DNA from: Paraspadella gotoi
Taxonomy: Eukaryota > Chaetognatha
Reading direction: 5' to 3'
Assembly (NCBI GenBank): GCA_051294375.1
Contig: CM119268.1
Span: 13,775,037 to 13,839,036, forward strand
DNA length: 64,000 nt
The position numbers and the translations under genes are program-made. The notes below the pieces were generated by a model that had not been told where the DNA came from, made no database searches, and saw only the letters and a program-made list of their open reading frames with translations. Positions 63,710 to 64,000 of this stretch are shown one piece after another (the first letter of the stretch is position 1; every line of letters starts with the position of its first letter).

Positions 63710-63744
63710 TCAAGCCTGAACCGGCTTCGCCGGTCATGGCTTGA
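63710..63744. repeat. Perfect two-stem hairpin
   Basis: TCAAGCC, TGA, ACCGGC, TTC, GCCGGT, CAT, GGCTTGA: a 7-bp and a 6-bp perfect helix separated by a symmetric 3x3 internal loop, with a 3-base terminal loop. Confidence 0.9.
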
Positions 63745-63792
63745 TAAAAATTATAAGAGAGACGGAGGCCTTAAACCACCAAAGCCTGTTCA

Positions 63793-63856
63793 AAGTCAGG
63801 GGCAAGATAGCTTATTTATTAAATGATAATTTTTATATTGGTTGTACCAATTTCAT
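63793..63856. repeat. Dispersed repeat R1, copy 2
   Basis: Second copy of the 61366-61448 repeat in the same orientation. The rest of the window to 64000 is AT-rich with no gene recognised. Confidence 0.75.
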
Positions 63857-64000
63857 AGACCAGCAAGCAAAAATTTTTTTTTTTTGAAGTTGCTTTTAAT
63901 TATCTCTTACCTTTGAAGTGAAACTTGTGGCTTGACCAAAGCTTGAAAATATTTGCTGGATTTAGAACTGGCGTAGGATGTTCCCTGTTAATGGAATATA

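Overview
The window reads as nuclear DNA of an invertebrate animal. It has GT-AG introns, a dysferlin-type ferlin, a Trio-family RhoGEF, a peptide-type class A GPCR, and relics of Tc1/mariner and other elements. It is crowded with (GA)n/(CT)n microsatellites. I cannot name the phylum. Three N gaps (987-1011, 9814-9913, 21883-21982) and several one-base homopolymer disruptions inside coding exons suggest a long-read assembly that was not fully polished.

Layout. 1-5361 is a repeat complex centred on a palindrome of about 4.35 kb (arms 1012-3054 and 3238-5361). 5362-12560 is mostly intergenic, with GA tracts and one possible terminal exon near 8740-8957. 12561-17302 (+) holds the TM4 to TM7 exons of an FMRFamide-receptor-like GPCR, whose frame is broken four times; one of its introns carries a 1.5-kb minisatellite. 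17303-26820 is intergenic, with microsatellites and small transposon relics. 26825-27617 (+) is a two-exon gene for an 88-residue Costars-domain protein. 28550-30150 is an AT-rich foldback element interrupted by a 980-bp element whose inverted arms carry hammerhead-ribozyme-like motifs. 30355-33609 (-) is a four-exon RhoGEF of 884 residues. 33790-35495 is a mariner-like relic with another repeat nested inside.

36820-60273 (+) contains a long chain of exons rich in Ser, Thr, Asn, Asp and Arg, of no family I recognise. The splice phases of most neighbouring exons fit, and the best single model gives 1,503 codons. The 1,991-residue ferlin (57716-51301, -) lies on the opposite strand inside what would be a 7.7-kb intron of that gene. 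The ferlin has only one intron, near its 5' end. 60274-64000 is intergenic and holds two pairs of dispersed direct repeats.

The genes are unrelated functionally: membrane repair/fusion (ferlin), Rho activation (GEF), actin regulation (Costars) and peptide signalling (GPCR). The most notable points are the nested, nearly intronless ferlin, the hammerhead-bearing nested element, the giant palindrome, and microsatellites that double as splice-site sequence.
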